Shown: positions 1 through 8,513 of the stretch, piece by piece
How the letters are laid out: each line of letters starts with the position of its first letter
Numbering within the stretch: position 1 is the stretch's first letter
From: Oscillospiraceae bacterium
GTDB lineage: Bacteria; Bacillota_A; Clostridia; Oscillospirales; Oscillospiraceae
Assembly (NCBI GenBank): GCA_902786615.1
Contig: CADADE010000043.1
Span: 11,666 to 34,151 of the forward strand
Length of the DNA: 22,486 bases
Reading direction: 5' to 3'
Notes under the pieces: model-generated
The model's input: the letters and a program-made list of their open reading frames with translations, nothing else
The model's database searches: none
What the model was told of the DNA's origin: nothing
Made by a program: the position numbers and the translations under genes

Positions 1-20
1 CGAAATTCCGCGCTTTTTTC

Positions 21-52
21 AAAAACGAGACGGCACGATTTGTCACGACGTC
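21..52 (-). terminator. Terminator of the tRNA-like RNA
   Basis: On the minus strand a 10-bp stem (52-43 with 38-29; one mismatch, two G-U pairs) with a CAAA loop is followed, after TC and G, by a T5 run at 25-21. It sits directly after the tRNA-Ser-like 5' half. Confidence 0.5.
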
Positions 53-54
53 CC

Positions 55-99
55 GGCCTTTTCGAGTCAGGGCCGTTATGACCACTTCGATACCTGTCC
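55..99 (-). pseudogene. 5' half of a tRNA-Ser(CGA)-like gene
   Basis: On the minus strand the segment starts with a tRNA-Ser-like acceptor strand GGACAGG (99-93). This is followed by TA, a D arm with TCG...CGG stem ends and a GTGGTCATAA loop, and an anticodon-type loop CTCGAAA (66-60) whose anticodon would be CGA. The pairing 3' side of the anticodon stem, the variable arm, T arm and 3' acceptor strand are absent. The downstream bases instead form a CGGCC/GGCCG stem (75-71 with 58-54) and then a terminator. The unit has its own promoter (149-121) and terminator (52-21), so a transcript of about 95 nt is predicted. The tRNA-Ser identity rests on remembered resemblance of the 5' half to clostridial serine tRNAs, not on an alignment. 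It could be a dead tRNA remnant or a tRNA-mimicking small RNA. Confidence 0.55.
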
Positions 100-120
100 G
101 TATTCAATTGGTGCTCCGCT

Positions 121-149
121 ATTATATAGGAAGCGTGCGAAAAAATCAA
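121..149 (-). promoter_or_regulatory. Promoter of the left-edge tRNA-like RNA
   Basis: Read on the minus strand there is a -35 TTGATT (149-144), a 17-bp spacer and a perfect -10 TATAAT (126-121). The predicted start is near 114. It fires leftward into the tRNA-Ser-like segment at 99-60 and diverges from the promoter at 206-234. Confidence 0.6.
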
Positions 150-170
150 GGAAAATTAAAATTGCTTTCA

Positions 171-201
171 TTTATATATTTCGCAAATAATTTTATATAA
201 A
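171..201. promoter_or_regulatory. Candidate operator upstream of the RHH-clpB promoter
   Basis: A perfect 8-bp inverted repeat (TTTATATA at 171-178, TATATAAA at 194-201) lies immediately upstream of the -35 at 206. Its position would suit autoregulation by the ribbon-helix-helix protein encoded next. No CIRCE (HrcA) or CtsR-type box was seen. The repeat is AT-only and could be chance in this AT-rich patch. Confidence 0.25.
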
Positions 202-205
202 ACAC

Positions 206-234
206 TTGACAAAATAAAAACGCCGCGCTATACT
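206..234 (+). promoter_or_regulatory. Sigma-A promoter of the RHH-clpB operon
   Basis: A consensus -35 TTGACA (206-211), 17-bp spacer and -10 TATACT (229-234) precede the first gene by about 30 bases. No other promoter is evident before clpB, so both genes are probably one transcript. Confidence 0.8.
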
Positions 235-265
235 GTGCTCAAGATCAGAAAAAAGGAGGGTCACC

Positions 266-913
266 ATGAAAAAGACCCTGTACAGTCTCATGCTCAACGA
301 CGAGGTCGTGCGGGAAATCGACCGCCTGGCGCACCGGACGGGCTCGAACCGCTCCGCGCTCATCAACCAGATCCTCGCCGAATACGTCAACTATACCACG
401 CCCGAGCGGCGGATCAACGACGTGCTCTCCGCCATCGAGAGTTTGATGCAGCCCTCGCGGGAGCTGGTGCCGTTCTTTTCCCCGAACAGCCTTTCCATGT
501 CGCTGAAAAGCTCGCTCGAATACAAGTACCGCCCCACCGTCAAGTACGAGGTGGAGCTTTACCGCGGGCCGGAGTCGACCATCGGGCAGCTCTCCGTTGT
601 GTTCCGCACGCAGTCCATGGCGCTCATCCAGGCGATGACGGAATTTTTCCGCCTCTGGAAGCAGATCGAGGACACGCACCTCAAGCCCCTCACCGGGGCG
701 AAGATCGACTATGCCCTGTACGACGGAAAGTTCGTCCGCTCCATCGCGGCCCCGGATCGGGACTGCACCACGGATGAGCTGGCCACGGCTCTGTCCGAGT
801 ACATCAAGCTCTTCGACAAGCTGATGAAGGCCTATCTCGCCGGACGGCTGGACGCGCACGATGTGGAGGCCGCCTACTTCTCGCAGATGCGAAATTCCCC
901 CGTACACATTTAA
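266..913 (+). CDS. Ribbon-helix-helix (CopG/Arc-type) DNA-binding protein
   Basis: This 215-aa protein starts with a short beta strand (residues 2-9) followed by two helices, including RTGSNRSALINQ. That is the pattern of a CopG/Arc-type ribbon-helix-helix DNA-binding domain in the first 45 residues. The remaining 170 residues match no domain I recognise; they are mixed alpha/beta and probably sense a signal or mediate oligomerisation. The start is supported by an AAAGGAGGG ribosome binding site a few bases upstream. Only 24 bases separate it from clpB, so it is probably the first gene of that operon. A role as autoregulator of clpB is an inference from position and from the inverted repeat at 171-201. 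The family is known for small dimeric repressors that bind palindromes; a long C-terminal extension is less common. Confidence 0.75.
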   Translation: MKKTLYSLMLNDEVVREIDRLAHRTGSNRSALINQILAEYVNYTTPERRINDVLSAIESLMQPSRELVPFFSPNSLSMSLKSSLEYKYRPTVKYEVELYRGPESTIGQLSVVFRTQSMALIQAMTEFFRLWKQIEDTHLKPLTGAKIDYALYDGKFVRSIAAPDRDCTTDELATALSEYIKLFDKLMKAYLAGRLDAHDVEAAYFSQMRNSPVHI

Positions 914-937
914 TTTCCCAAAGAAAAGAGGGATAAC

Positions 938-3517
<2,580 letters not shown>

Positions 3518-3533
3518 GACCCATCGCATCCGG

Positions 3534-3566
3534 CGCAGCCCCGAAGCCTCGGGGCTGCGTTTTTTT
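3534..3566 (+). terminator. Rho-independent terminator of clpB
   Basis: An 11-bp perfect stem (3534-3544 with 3549-3559) with an AGCC loop is followed by T7. It starts 17 bases after the clpB stop codon. Confidence 0.9.
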
Positions 3567-3608
3567 ACGGCTTTGCCCCCAGATTCTGACATTTTCCGAC
3601 GGCAATTC

Positions 3609-3637
3609 TTGACAATGCACTTTGCCTGTGTTTTAAT
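3609..3637 (+). promoter_or_regulatory. Promoter of the secreted 151-aa protein
   Basis: TTGACA (3609-3614), a 17-bp spacer and TTTAAT (3632-3637) lie about 45 bases before the start codon. Confidence 0.7.
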
Positions 3638-3682
3638 AAGAAGAACAATAAAGCTTTTGGCCTTAAACAGGGGGAATGTCTC

Positions 3683-4138
3683 ATGGTTAAAAGAAAACAT
3701 GGCGGGACGGCGGCGCGGCTTGTCGCGCTGACGCTGGCGCTGGTGCTGGCCTTCGGCGTGCTTGCGCCCGGGGCCTTTGCCGTGATGCCCACGCGCGGCG
3801 ATCTGCTGCGCTATATCCCCGTCGCCATCGCGGTGGACGAGACGAACGTGGTGGTCTACGGCTATTTCACCAACCTCAACCCCGACTGCTCCGTCTCCAA
3901 CTTCCGGGATTTTGAGATGACGCTCTTCATGGACGATTACCCCATCGTGTCCGGCAGCTTCGGCGCGCTCGACAAGTTCACCATCGCCGCGGAGGATGTA
4001 CTGTACCACACTTTCGTCTTCCCCGGCAAAAGCGGCCTGTATCCCGGCACCTATATCTGTGAGGACGACGATTTCGCCATTGTTACCTGCACCTTCGATT
4101 ACAGCGAGATCGTCTACAAAGGCGGCGGCGTGAAGTGA
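3683..4138 (+). CDS. Secreted protein of unknown function
   Basis: This 151-aa protein begins with a clear signal peptide: positively charged MVKRKHGG, a hydrophobic stretch LVALTLALVLAFGVLAPG, and an AFA cleavage site near residue 33. The mature part of about 118 residues reads as beta-rich, with alternating hydrophobics, and contains an FTNLNPDCSV segment and a YPGTYICEDDDF segment. Two cysteines remain in the mature protein and could form a disulfide. I recognise no named family. There is no sortase sorting signal (no LPXTG- or NPQTN-like motif with a hydrophobic tail), so it is probably not a direct substrate of the sortases that follow. The start follows a GGGGG purine tract and it has its own promoter. 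The two downstream sortases make a cell-surface role likely. Confidence 0.75.
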   Translation: MVKRKHGGTAARLVALTLALVLAFGVLAPGAFAVMPTRGDLLRYIPVAIAVDETNVVVYGYFTNLNPDCSVSNFRDFEMTLFMDDYPIVSGSFGALDKFTIAAEDVLYHTFVFPGKSGLYPGTYICEDDDFAIVTCTFDYSEIVYKGGGVK

Positions 4139-4167
4139 CGCCCGCCCGCGCGGAATACGAGAATCCG

Positions 4168-4197
4168 GCTCCCCGGGATCATGCCCGGGGAGCTTTT
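4168..4197 (+). terminator. Terminator between secreted protein and first sortase
   Basis: A perfect 10-bp GC-rich stem (4168-4177 with 4184-4193) is followed by T4. The T run is short, and no separate promoter is visible before the sortase at 4223. It may therefore be a partial terminator that lowers read-through into the sortase gene. Confidence 0.65.
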
Positions 4198-4222
4198 GCA
4201 TACCGGAAAGGATGATTTCCCC

Positions 4223-4930
4223 ATGAAAAAGAAGCAATTGCGCCGCGCCGTGCTCCTGCTGCTGTGCCTGCTGCTCGCGGCGGGCCTGCTGCCGCTTGCG
4301 GCCCTGGCGGAGACGCCCGCGCCCACGCCCTACCGCCCGCCGGAGGAGCTGGAGCAGAGCATCGAGCAAAACGCCCATGTGATCGGCTGGCTCGAGATCC
4401 CGGACACCGAGATCCGCTATCCCATCCTCCAGCACCCGACGCAGGATAACTATTACCTCAATATCACCATCGACGGCGGCTATGGCTACCCCGGCAGCAT
4501 CTACACCAACAGCATGGAGGGGCAGGACTTCGACACCTTCAACACCGTCATTTACGGCCACAACATGGCCGACGGCAGCTACTTCGGCTCGCTCAAGAAC
4601 TATAACGACCCGGACTATCTCGAAGCGCACAGGGAGATTGACATCTACACCCTCACCGAAAAGCATGTGTACGACGTGTTCGCCGTGGTGAGCTATGACG
4701 ACCGCTACATCACCTACGAATACGACGACACAGTGCGCCGCGAGCGTATCGCCTTTCTCCGCTCCCTGCGCGCGTTCGACCCCCTGTACGCGGAGGGGGC
4801 CAGGCTGTCGCTCGACGGGCATATCATCACCCTGTCCACCTGCATCGGCGGCATGCCTTATAACCGCCTGCTGGTCATTGCAGCCGAGCGGGAGAAAAAT
4901 GACAGCAATGTAACCAAAAAGACTGGATGA
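4223..4930 (+). CDS. srtB: Class B sortase (first of tandem pair)
   Basis: This 235-aa protein has an N-terminal signal/anchor (residues 5-29) and a class B sortase domain. The catalytic triad is visible: His113 in VIYGHNM, Cys207 in TLSTC and Arg215 in YNRLLV. The spacing and the YPILQH and YTNSMEG segments are typical of SrtB enzymes. These cleave a sorting signal of a secreted protein at the membrane surface and join it to peptidoglycan or to another subunit. I chose the ATG at 4223 because it follows a GGAAAGGA ribosome binding site (4205-4212) and gives a proper signal peptide. The in-frame ATG at 4181 lies inside the upstream terminator hairpin. It is about as long as other SrtB proteins. 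The cognate substrate is not in this window. Confidence 0.92.
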   Translation: MKKKQLRRAVLLLLCLLLAAGLLPLAALAETPAPTPYRPPEELEQSIEQNAHVIGWLEIPDTEIRYPILQHPTQDNYYLNITIDGGYGYPGSIYTNSMEGQDFDTFNTVIYGHNMADGSYFGSLKNYNDPDYLEAHREIDIYTLTEKHVYDVFAVVSYDDRYITYEYDDTVRRERIAFLRSLRAFDPLYAEGARLSLDGHIITLSTCIGGMPYNRLLVIAAEREKNDSNVTKKTG

Positions 4931-4978
4931 AGTTTTTTAGAAATTTCTTGTAACCCTATCGCAATTTTTGAAAAACTG

Positions 4979-4987
4979 TGATATAAT
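4979..4987 (+). promoter_or_regulatory. Extended -10 promoter of the second sortase
   Basis: TGATATAAT is a perfect extended -10 element (TGN before TATAAT); no good -35 is found at 16-18 bp. It gives the second sortase its own transcript. The predicted leader of about 90 nt contains two GC-rich dyads, one around 5010-5030 and one around 5034-5056. Confidence 0.6.
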
Positions 4988-5084
4988 ACCTCCATACAAG
5001 CTTCCGGCCCCGCAAAGCGCGGGACCGTCAACCCCCGGCGGCGCGTCTGCCGGGGAATACACGAAAGGGAGAACGGAGGTTATT

Positions 5085-5777
5085 ATGAATACCCTGACTG
5101 CAAGAAGAAGCATTGCGGCGCTGTGCGCGTTTTTGCTGTGCGTCACCGCGCTGTGCTCGTCCGCGTTCACCCTCAGGGCCCATGCGGACTATCAGCCGCC
5201 CGAGGCGCTGGTCGAGCTGTGGGAGGAAAACGATGCCGTGATCGGGGCCATCAACATTCCCGGCACGGACATACGCTATCCCATTTTGCAGCACCCCAGC
5301 ATTGACGACTATTATCTCAACATCTGCTTTGACGGGACGGACGGTTACCCTGGCAGCATCTACACCAACAGCATGGAGGGCAAGACCTTCAACACCTTCA
5401 ACACGGTGATTTACGGCCACAACATGGCAGACGGCAGCTATTTCGGCGGCCTGCGGCTCTTCCGCGACCCGGACTATCTGGCCGAGCACCGGGAGATCGA
5501 GATCTACGGCATCAACGCCAAGCATGTCTATGACATCTTCGCCGTCGTGGTCTACAATGACAAGCGCATCACCGACTATTACCCGGACGACCGGGTGGCC
5601 GACCGCAAGGCCTTCCTGAACTCCCTCAAGGAGGACGGGGAGGAGGGGACGATCCTGCTGACGGATGTGCCCGTGGACCCCAACTGGGGCCACATCATCA
5701 CCCTGTCCACCTGCATCCACAACCAGCCGGACAACCGCCTCCTGATCGTCGCGGCTGAGCGCGCGGCGGAGGGATAA
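5085..5777 (+). CDS. srtB: Class B sortase (second of tandem pair)
   Basis: This 230-aa protein has a signal/anchor in the first 35 residues and a class B sortase domain with His112 (VIYGHNM), Cys210 (TLSTC) and Arg218 (DNRLLI). It is clearly a paralogue of the preceding gene: the segments DIRYPILQHP and YPGSIYTNSMEG, and the stretch from FNTFNTVIYGHN to GSYFG, are nearly identical. The N-terminus and the region between residues 120 and 200 have diverged. The ATG at 5085 follows a GGAGGT ribosome binding site. Duplication followed by divergence suggests different substrates or different expression, and the genes have separate promoters. The enzyme would act at the outer face of the membrane. 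No pilin or NPQTN-type substrate gene is adjacent. Confidence 0.92.
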   Translation: MNTLTARRSIAALCAFLLCVTALCSSAFTLRAHADYQPPEALVELWEENDAVIGAINIPGTDIRYPILQHPSIDDYYLNICFDGTDGYPGSIYTNSMEGKTFNTFNTVIYGHNMADGSYFGGLRLFRDPDYLAEHREIEIYGINAKHVYDIFAVVVYNDKRITDYYPDDRVADRKAFLNSLKEDGEEGTILLTDVPVDPNWGHIITLSTCIHNQPDNRLLIVAAERAAEG

Positions 5778-5803
5778 GAAAAAACAGGGCTCCGCAAGCC
5801 CTG
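5777..5803 (-). terminator. Minus-strand terminator hairpin
   Basis: A 7-bp stem (5785-5791 with 5797-5803) with a 5-nt loop is followed on the minus strand by a T6 run at 5784-5779. It lies just past the sortase stop, facing transcription that arrives from the amylase gene at 6005. On the plus strand it lacks a T run. Confidence 0.5.
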
Positions 5804-5813
5804 CATAAAAATG

Positions 5814-5968
5814 CCGTAGGGGCCGATGCCCTCGGCGGCCCGGCAAAAAGAAGCCTTCAATATGCACTGACCCCCGGCGAATACGTAACATTGTACGTTT
5901 TTCGCCGGGGGCTGTTTTCTTTATTTGGGGCTGTACCGCTGGTCCGCCGAGGGCGTCGGCCCCTACGG
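5814..5968. repeat. Inverted-repeat element (25-bp arms)
   Basis: The arms at 5814-5838 and 5944-5968 are reverse complements over 25 bp with a single mismatch. They bracket about 105 bp that contain a strong hairpin. The arm starts CCGTAGGGGCCGATGCCCTC; GTAGGGGC-type intergenic repeats are, from memory, frequent in gut Clostridia. There is no coding capacity, so it resembles a non-autonomous palindromic repeat (MITE- or REP-like) placed between convergent genes. Confidence 0.6.
5871..5917 (+). terminator. Terminator downstream of second sortase
   Basis: A 10-bp stem (5871-5880 with 5902-5911), extended by an inner ACGTA/TACGT pairing, is followed by CTGTTTTCTTTATTT. It lies inside the inverted-repeat element and between the convergent sortase and amylase genes. 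Confidence 0.6.
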
Positions 5969-6004
5969 TGTCAACAGGACGTTACTGCCCATTGCGCCGC
6001 GTTC

Positions 6005-7480
6005 TTACTCGTTCACAACGAGATCCTCAAAGGCGCTCTGGCGCACCCAGATGGCGACGTTGCGGCCCTGGGTGCCGAAGTCGGCCCAGCCGTCCTCGCC
6101 GACGGTGACAGGCTCGGTGCAGTTGCCCAGCACGTCGTAAAAGCTCTCGCCCGCGTACTGCGCGCCCATCTCCATGTGCAGGCAGCCGCCGTCCGGGTGG
6201 TTGGACATGACCACCGCGAGGCCGGAGTTCTCGTGCTCCTCGTCGCCGCGGCGCACCCAGCCGATCAGGTGCTCGTTCTCAAAGCAGTCCGCCTGCTCGC
6301 CGTAGGCGTAGGCGCGGCGCAGCTTGATGAGCTTGCCGAGGTTCGGCACCAGCGGGCGGTTCTTGACAGGATTTCCGTAGTAGTCGGAGTAGAACACACA
6401 GGGCACGCCCTCCTGCCGCAGCAGGATCAGCGCGTAGGCCAGGGGTTTAAACCAGTCGTCCACAAAGGACTCGAGACTCTGCCCGTACTGCGTGTCGTGG
6501 TTGTCGACGAAGGTGACGGCGTTCTCCGGCCGCGCCTTGACAAGGGTGTTGTCCAGGATCGTGCGCAGGTCGTAATTCTCCCCCTCCTGCGAGGCGTGGA
6601 AAATGTTGTAGTGCAGCGCCACGTCGAAAAGACTCATCTCATTGTCCACCGCGTCGAGATAGTGCAGCAGGCGCTCCAGGTCGCCGCTCCAGTATTCGCC
6701 CACGGCGGGCAGCTCCAGCTGCTTCTCCTCGCGGATATCGTGCAGCAGCTCCTTGTAAAACGGAAAGCTGATGTGCTTGACCGCGTCGAGCCGCAGCCCG
6801 TCCACGCCCGTCTCCTTTAAGTACCAGTTGAGCCACTTCTTGGTCTCCTTCACCACGGTGGGGTTGGACATGTCCACGTTCATCCCCATCAGATAGTCGA
6901 AGGTGCCCTTCTCCGGGTCGGTCTCCGGGGCCCAGTTCTTGCCGGTGAAGCGGTAGATGTTGCCGAGCTCCTTGGCGTCCTCGTCCCAGTCGGTGCCGGT
7001 GAAATGGCGGTGATCCCAGGTGAACTTGCTGTAAACGCCGTTGCGCCCCGGGAAGGTGAACTTCGACCAGGCGCGGATGGTCTGCTTGTCGCCGATCTGC
7101 TCCCAGCGGTTGTCGGGGTTGTCGGTGACGGCGGTGATCTCCTCCAGCTCGTCGCCGCCCATGCGGTGGTTCAGCACGATGTCGGCAAACACGCGGATTC
7201 CCGCGTCGTGAAAGGCGCGGACCGCCTCCAGGTATTCTTCCTTGGTTCCGTATTTGGTGCGGATCGTTCCCTTCTGGTCGAACTCTCCGAGATCATACAT
7301 ATCATATACGCCGTAGCCCACATCCTCCTGCGAGGTGCCCTTGTAGGCGGGCGGCAGCCACACTTCCGTGATCCCCAGGGCGGCAAGGTTCGGGGCCTTT
7401 GCGGCACAGCGCTTCCACCACAGCCCGTCGTTCGGAAGATACCATTCAAAGTATTGCATCATGGTTTCGTTTGTACGCAT
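6005..7480 (-). CDS. Cytoplasmic alpha-amylase, GH13 family
   Basis: This 491-aa enzyme has no signal peptide and begins with the MMQYFEWYLPND segment typical of GH13 subfamily 5 alpha-amylases (AmyA/AmyS type). Conserved GH13 regions are visible: DIVLNH (100-105), the nucleophile Asp232 in GLRLDAVKH, the acid/base Glu262 in GEYW, and the transition-state Asp329 in FVDNHDTQ. It should hydrolyse alpha-1,4 links in maltodextrins or glycogen-type glucans inside the cell. The length is normal for the cytoplasmic form. The ATG at 7480 has an AAGAAGGG ribosome binding site. It is transcribed alone from a promoter about 230 bases upstream through an unusual structured leader. No transporter or other glucan enzyme is adjacent. 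Confidence 0.93.
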   Translation of the reverse strand: MRTNETMMQYFEWYLPNDGLWWKRCAAKAPNLAALGITEVWLPPAYKGTSQEDVGYGVYDMYDLGEFDQKGTIRTKYGTKEEYLEAVRAFHDAGIRVFADIVLNHRMGGDELEEITAVTDNPDNRWEQIGDKQTIRAWSKFTFPGRNGVYSKFTWDHRHFTGTDWDEDAKELGNIYRFTGKNWAPETDPEKGTFDYLMGMNVDMSNPTVVKETKKWLNWYLKETGVDGLRLDAVKHISFPFYKELLHDIREEKQLELPAVGEYWSGDLERLLHYLDAVDNEMSLFDVALHYNIFHASQEGENYDLRTILDNTLVKARPENAVTFVDNHDTQYGQSLESFVDDWFKPLAYALILLRQEGVPCVFYSDYYGNPVKNRPLVPNLGKLIKLRRAYAYGEQADCFENEHLIGWVRRGDEEHENSGLAVVMSNHPDGGCLHMEMGAQYAGESFYDVLGNCTEPVTVGEDGWADFGTQGRNVAIWVRQSAFEDLVVNE

Positions 7481-7500
7481 CGAATCCCTTCTTTCTCAAT

Positions 7501-7707
7501 AATGCGTTATTGATGTGCCAATTTAATTTTGAATCTAGACGGCAACGAATGCAGACACATCAATAATGATTGAATTGCCGTTTCGCTCGCCCCTGGCGGG
7601 GCAACCGCGAAACATGGCAAAATTACTCATCAATTCATTCAGGAATGAATTGGCGGAGTAATAATTATGCAAGCCTATGCGCTTATCGCTGCATGCCTCC
7701 ATGAGTT
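7501..7707 (-). other. Structured AT-rich leader of the amylase gene
   Basis: The predicted transcript leader (start near 7707) contains several perfect dyads. An 11-bp pair lies at 7507-7517/7556-7566 and a 7-bp pair at 7539-7545/7575-7581; these interleave and so cannot be nested. A stacked pair lies at 7580-7586/7607-7613 enclosing 7589-7593/7598-7602. A long hairpin lies at 7631-7639/7644-7652 with outer arms 7622-7628/7656-7662. Base composition is far more AT-rich than the surroundings. I recognise no known riboswitch. It may be a cis-regulatory RNA or an inserted repeat. Confidence 0.5.
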
Positions 7708-7713
7708 TCGGAT

Positions 7714-7742
7714 GTTGTACCACAAAAAAATCTGTTTGTCAA
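7714..7742 (-). promoter_or_regulatory. Promoter of the amylase gene
   Basis: On the minus strand there is a consensus -35 TTGACA (7742-7737), a 17-bp spacer and -10 TACAAC (7719-7714). It lies just after the rsmG terminator and about 230 bases before the amylase start. Confidence 0.6.
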
Positions 7743-7774
7743 ATTTTAACCCCCGAAAACAGTGGTTTCGAGGG
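7741..7774 (-). terminator. Terminator of the rsmG operon
   Basis: On the minus strand a 9-bp stem (7774-7766 with 7758-7750, one G-U pair) is followed by TTAAAATTT. The U tract is weak. It lies 26 bases after the rsmG stop codon. Confidence 0.5.
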
Positions 7775-7799
7775 TAAAAGTTAACAGTGTGTTCATGAA

Positions 7800-8513
7800 T
7801 CAAAGCGGTTTCTTCTTGATCTGCGCCCAGCGGCGGGGGTATTTTTTCGGGCTCGGCCCCGTCTTGCGGATGATCGCGATGCGGTGGTCGAGCGCGGTTT
7901 CGGGGATGGCGTAGGCGATCTGCCGCTCCGCCGCCCCGCCGAGGGTCTTGAGCGCCACATAGGCCTCCCTGAGCTCCGCGTCGAGCTCCGGCCCCTTCAT
8001 GGCGAGGAAGGCCCCGCCCGGCTTCACATAGGGCAGGCACAGCTCGCACAGCACGTTGAGCCGCGCCACCGCCCGCGCCGAGGCGTAATCAAAGCTCTCC
8101 CGGAAGCCCTCCGGCGGCTCCTCGGCCCGCGCGTGCACCAGCGTCACGTCCGCAAAGCCCAGCTTTTCGCAGCTGTCGCGCAGAAAGTCCAGGCGCTTGT
8201 CCAGGCTGTCGAGCAGCGTGAGATTCAGCTCCGGGCAGAGGATCTTCAGCACCATGCCCGGAAAGCCCGCGCCGGTGCCCACGTCGATGAGGGTTTTGCC
8301 CCGCAGCGGCGCCGCCGAAGCCAGCGCTGCGCAGTCCAGAAAGTGCAGGCGCGCCGCGTCCGCCTCGCCCGTGATGGCGGTCAGGTTCATGACCCGGTTG
8401 TATTTTTCCAGATTTTCATAGTAGACGCGAAAGCGCCCCAGCGTCTCGCTGTCTGCGGGCAGGCCCTGCTGATGAAGTCCCTGCCGCAGGATCTCTTCCA
8501 ACGTTTCAGCCAT
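7800..8513 (-). CDS. rsmG: 16S rRNA (guanine527-N7)-methyltransferase RsmG
   Basis: This 237-aa protein (formerly GidB) transfers a methyl group from SAM to N7 of G527 in 16S rRNA. A Rossmann-type methyltransferase fold is indicated by the glycine-rich SAM motif DVGTGAGFPG (77-86), which is diagnostic for the family. YNRVMNLTAIT (38-48), LLDSLDKRLDFL and the ARAVA segment also support it. The length is normal and the C-terminus ends in a basic KKYPRRWAQIKKKPL tail. Its ATG overlaps the end of the SleB-like gene by 8 bases, so translation is probably coupled. It is the last gene of a three-gene minus-strand operon. Confidence 0.95.
   Translation of the reverse strand: MAETLEEILRQGLHQQGLPADSETLGRFRVYYENLEKYNRVMNLTAITGEADAARLHFLDCAALASAAPLRGKTLIDVGTGAGFPGMVLKILCPELNLTLLDSLDKRLDFLRDSCEKLGFADVTLVHARAEEPPEGFRESFDYASARAVARLNVLCELCLPYVKPGGAFLAMKGPELDAELREAYVALKTLGGAAERQIAYAIPETALDHRIAIIRKTGPSPKKYPRRWAQIKKKPL

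Noticed and set aside
1..150. Group I intron interrupting the left-edge tRNA at the anticodon loop
   Set aside because: A terminator with a T run follows the half tRNA within 40 bases, and no intron core can be seen before the window ends.
5891..6820. Plus-strand frame of 309 codons opposite the amylase gene
   Set aside because: The amylase on the other strand has complete catalytic motifs; this frame has none and begins inside a terminator hairpin.
7535..7702. 55-codon frame on the minus strand inside the amylase leader (upstream ORF or leader peptide)
   Set aside because: It has no ribosome binding site, its start lies only about 5 bases after the predicted transcription start, and its sequence is the translation of the structured dyads.
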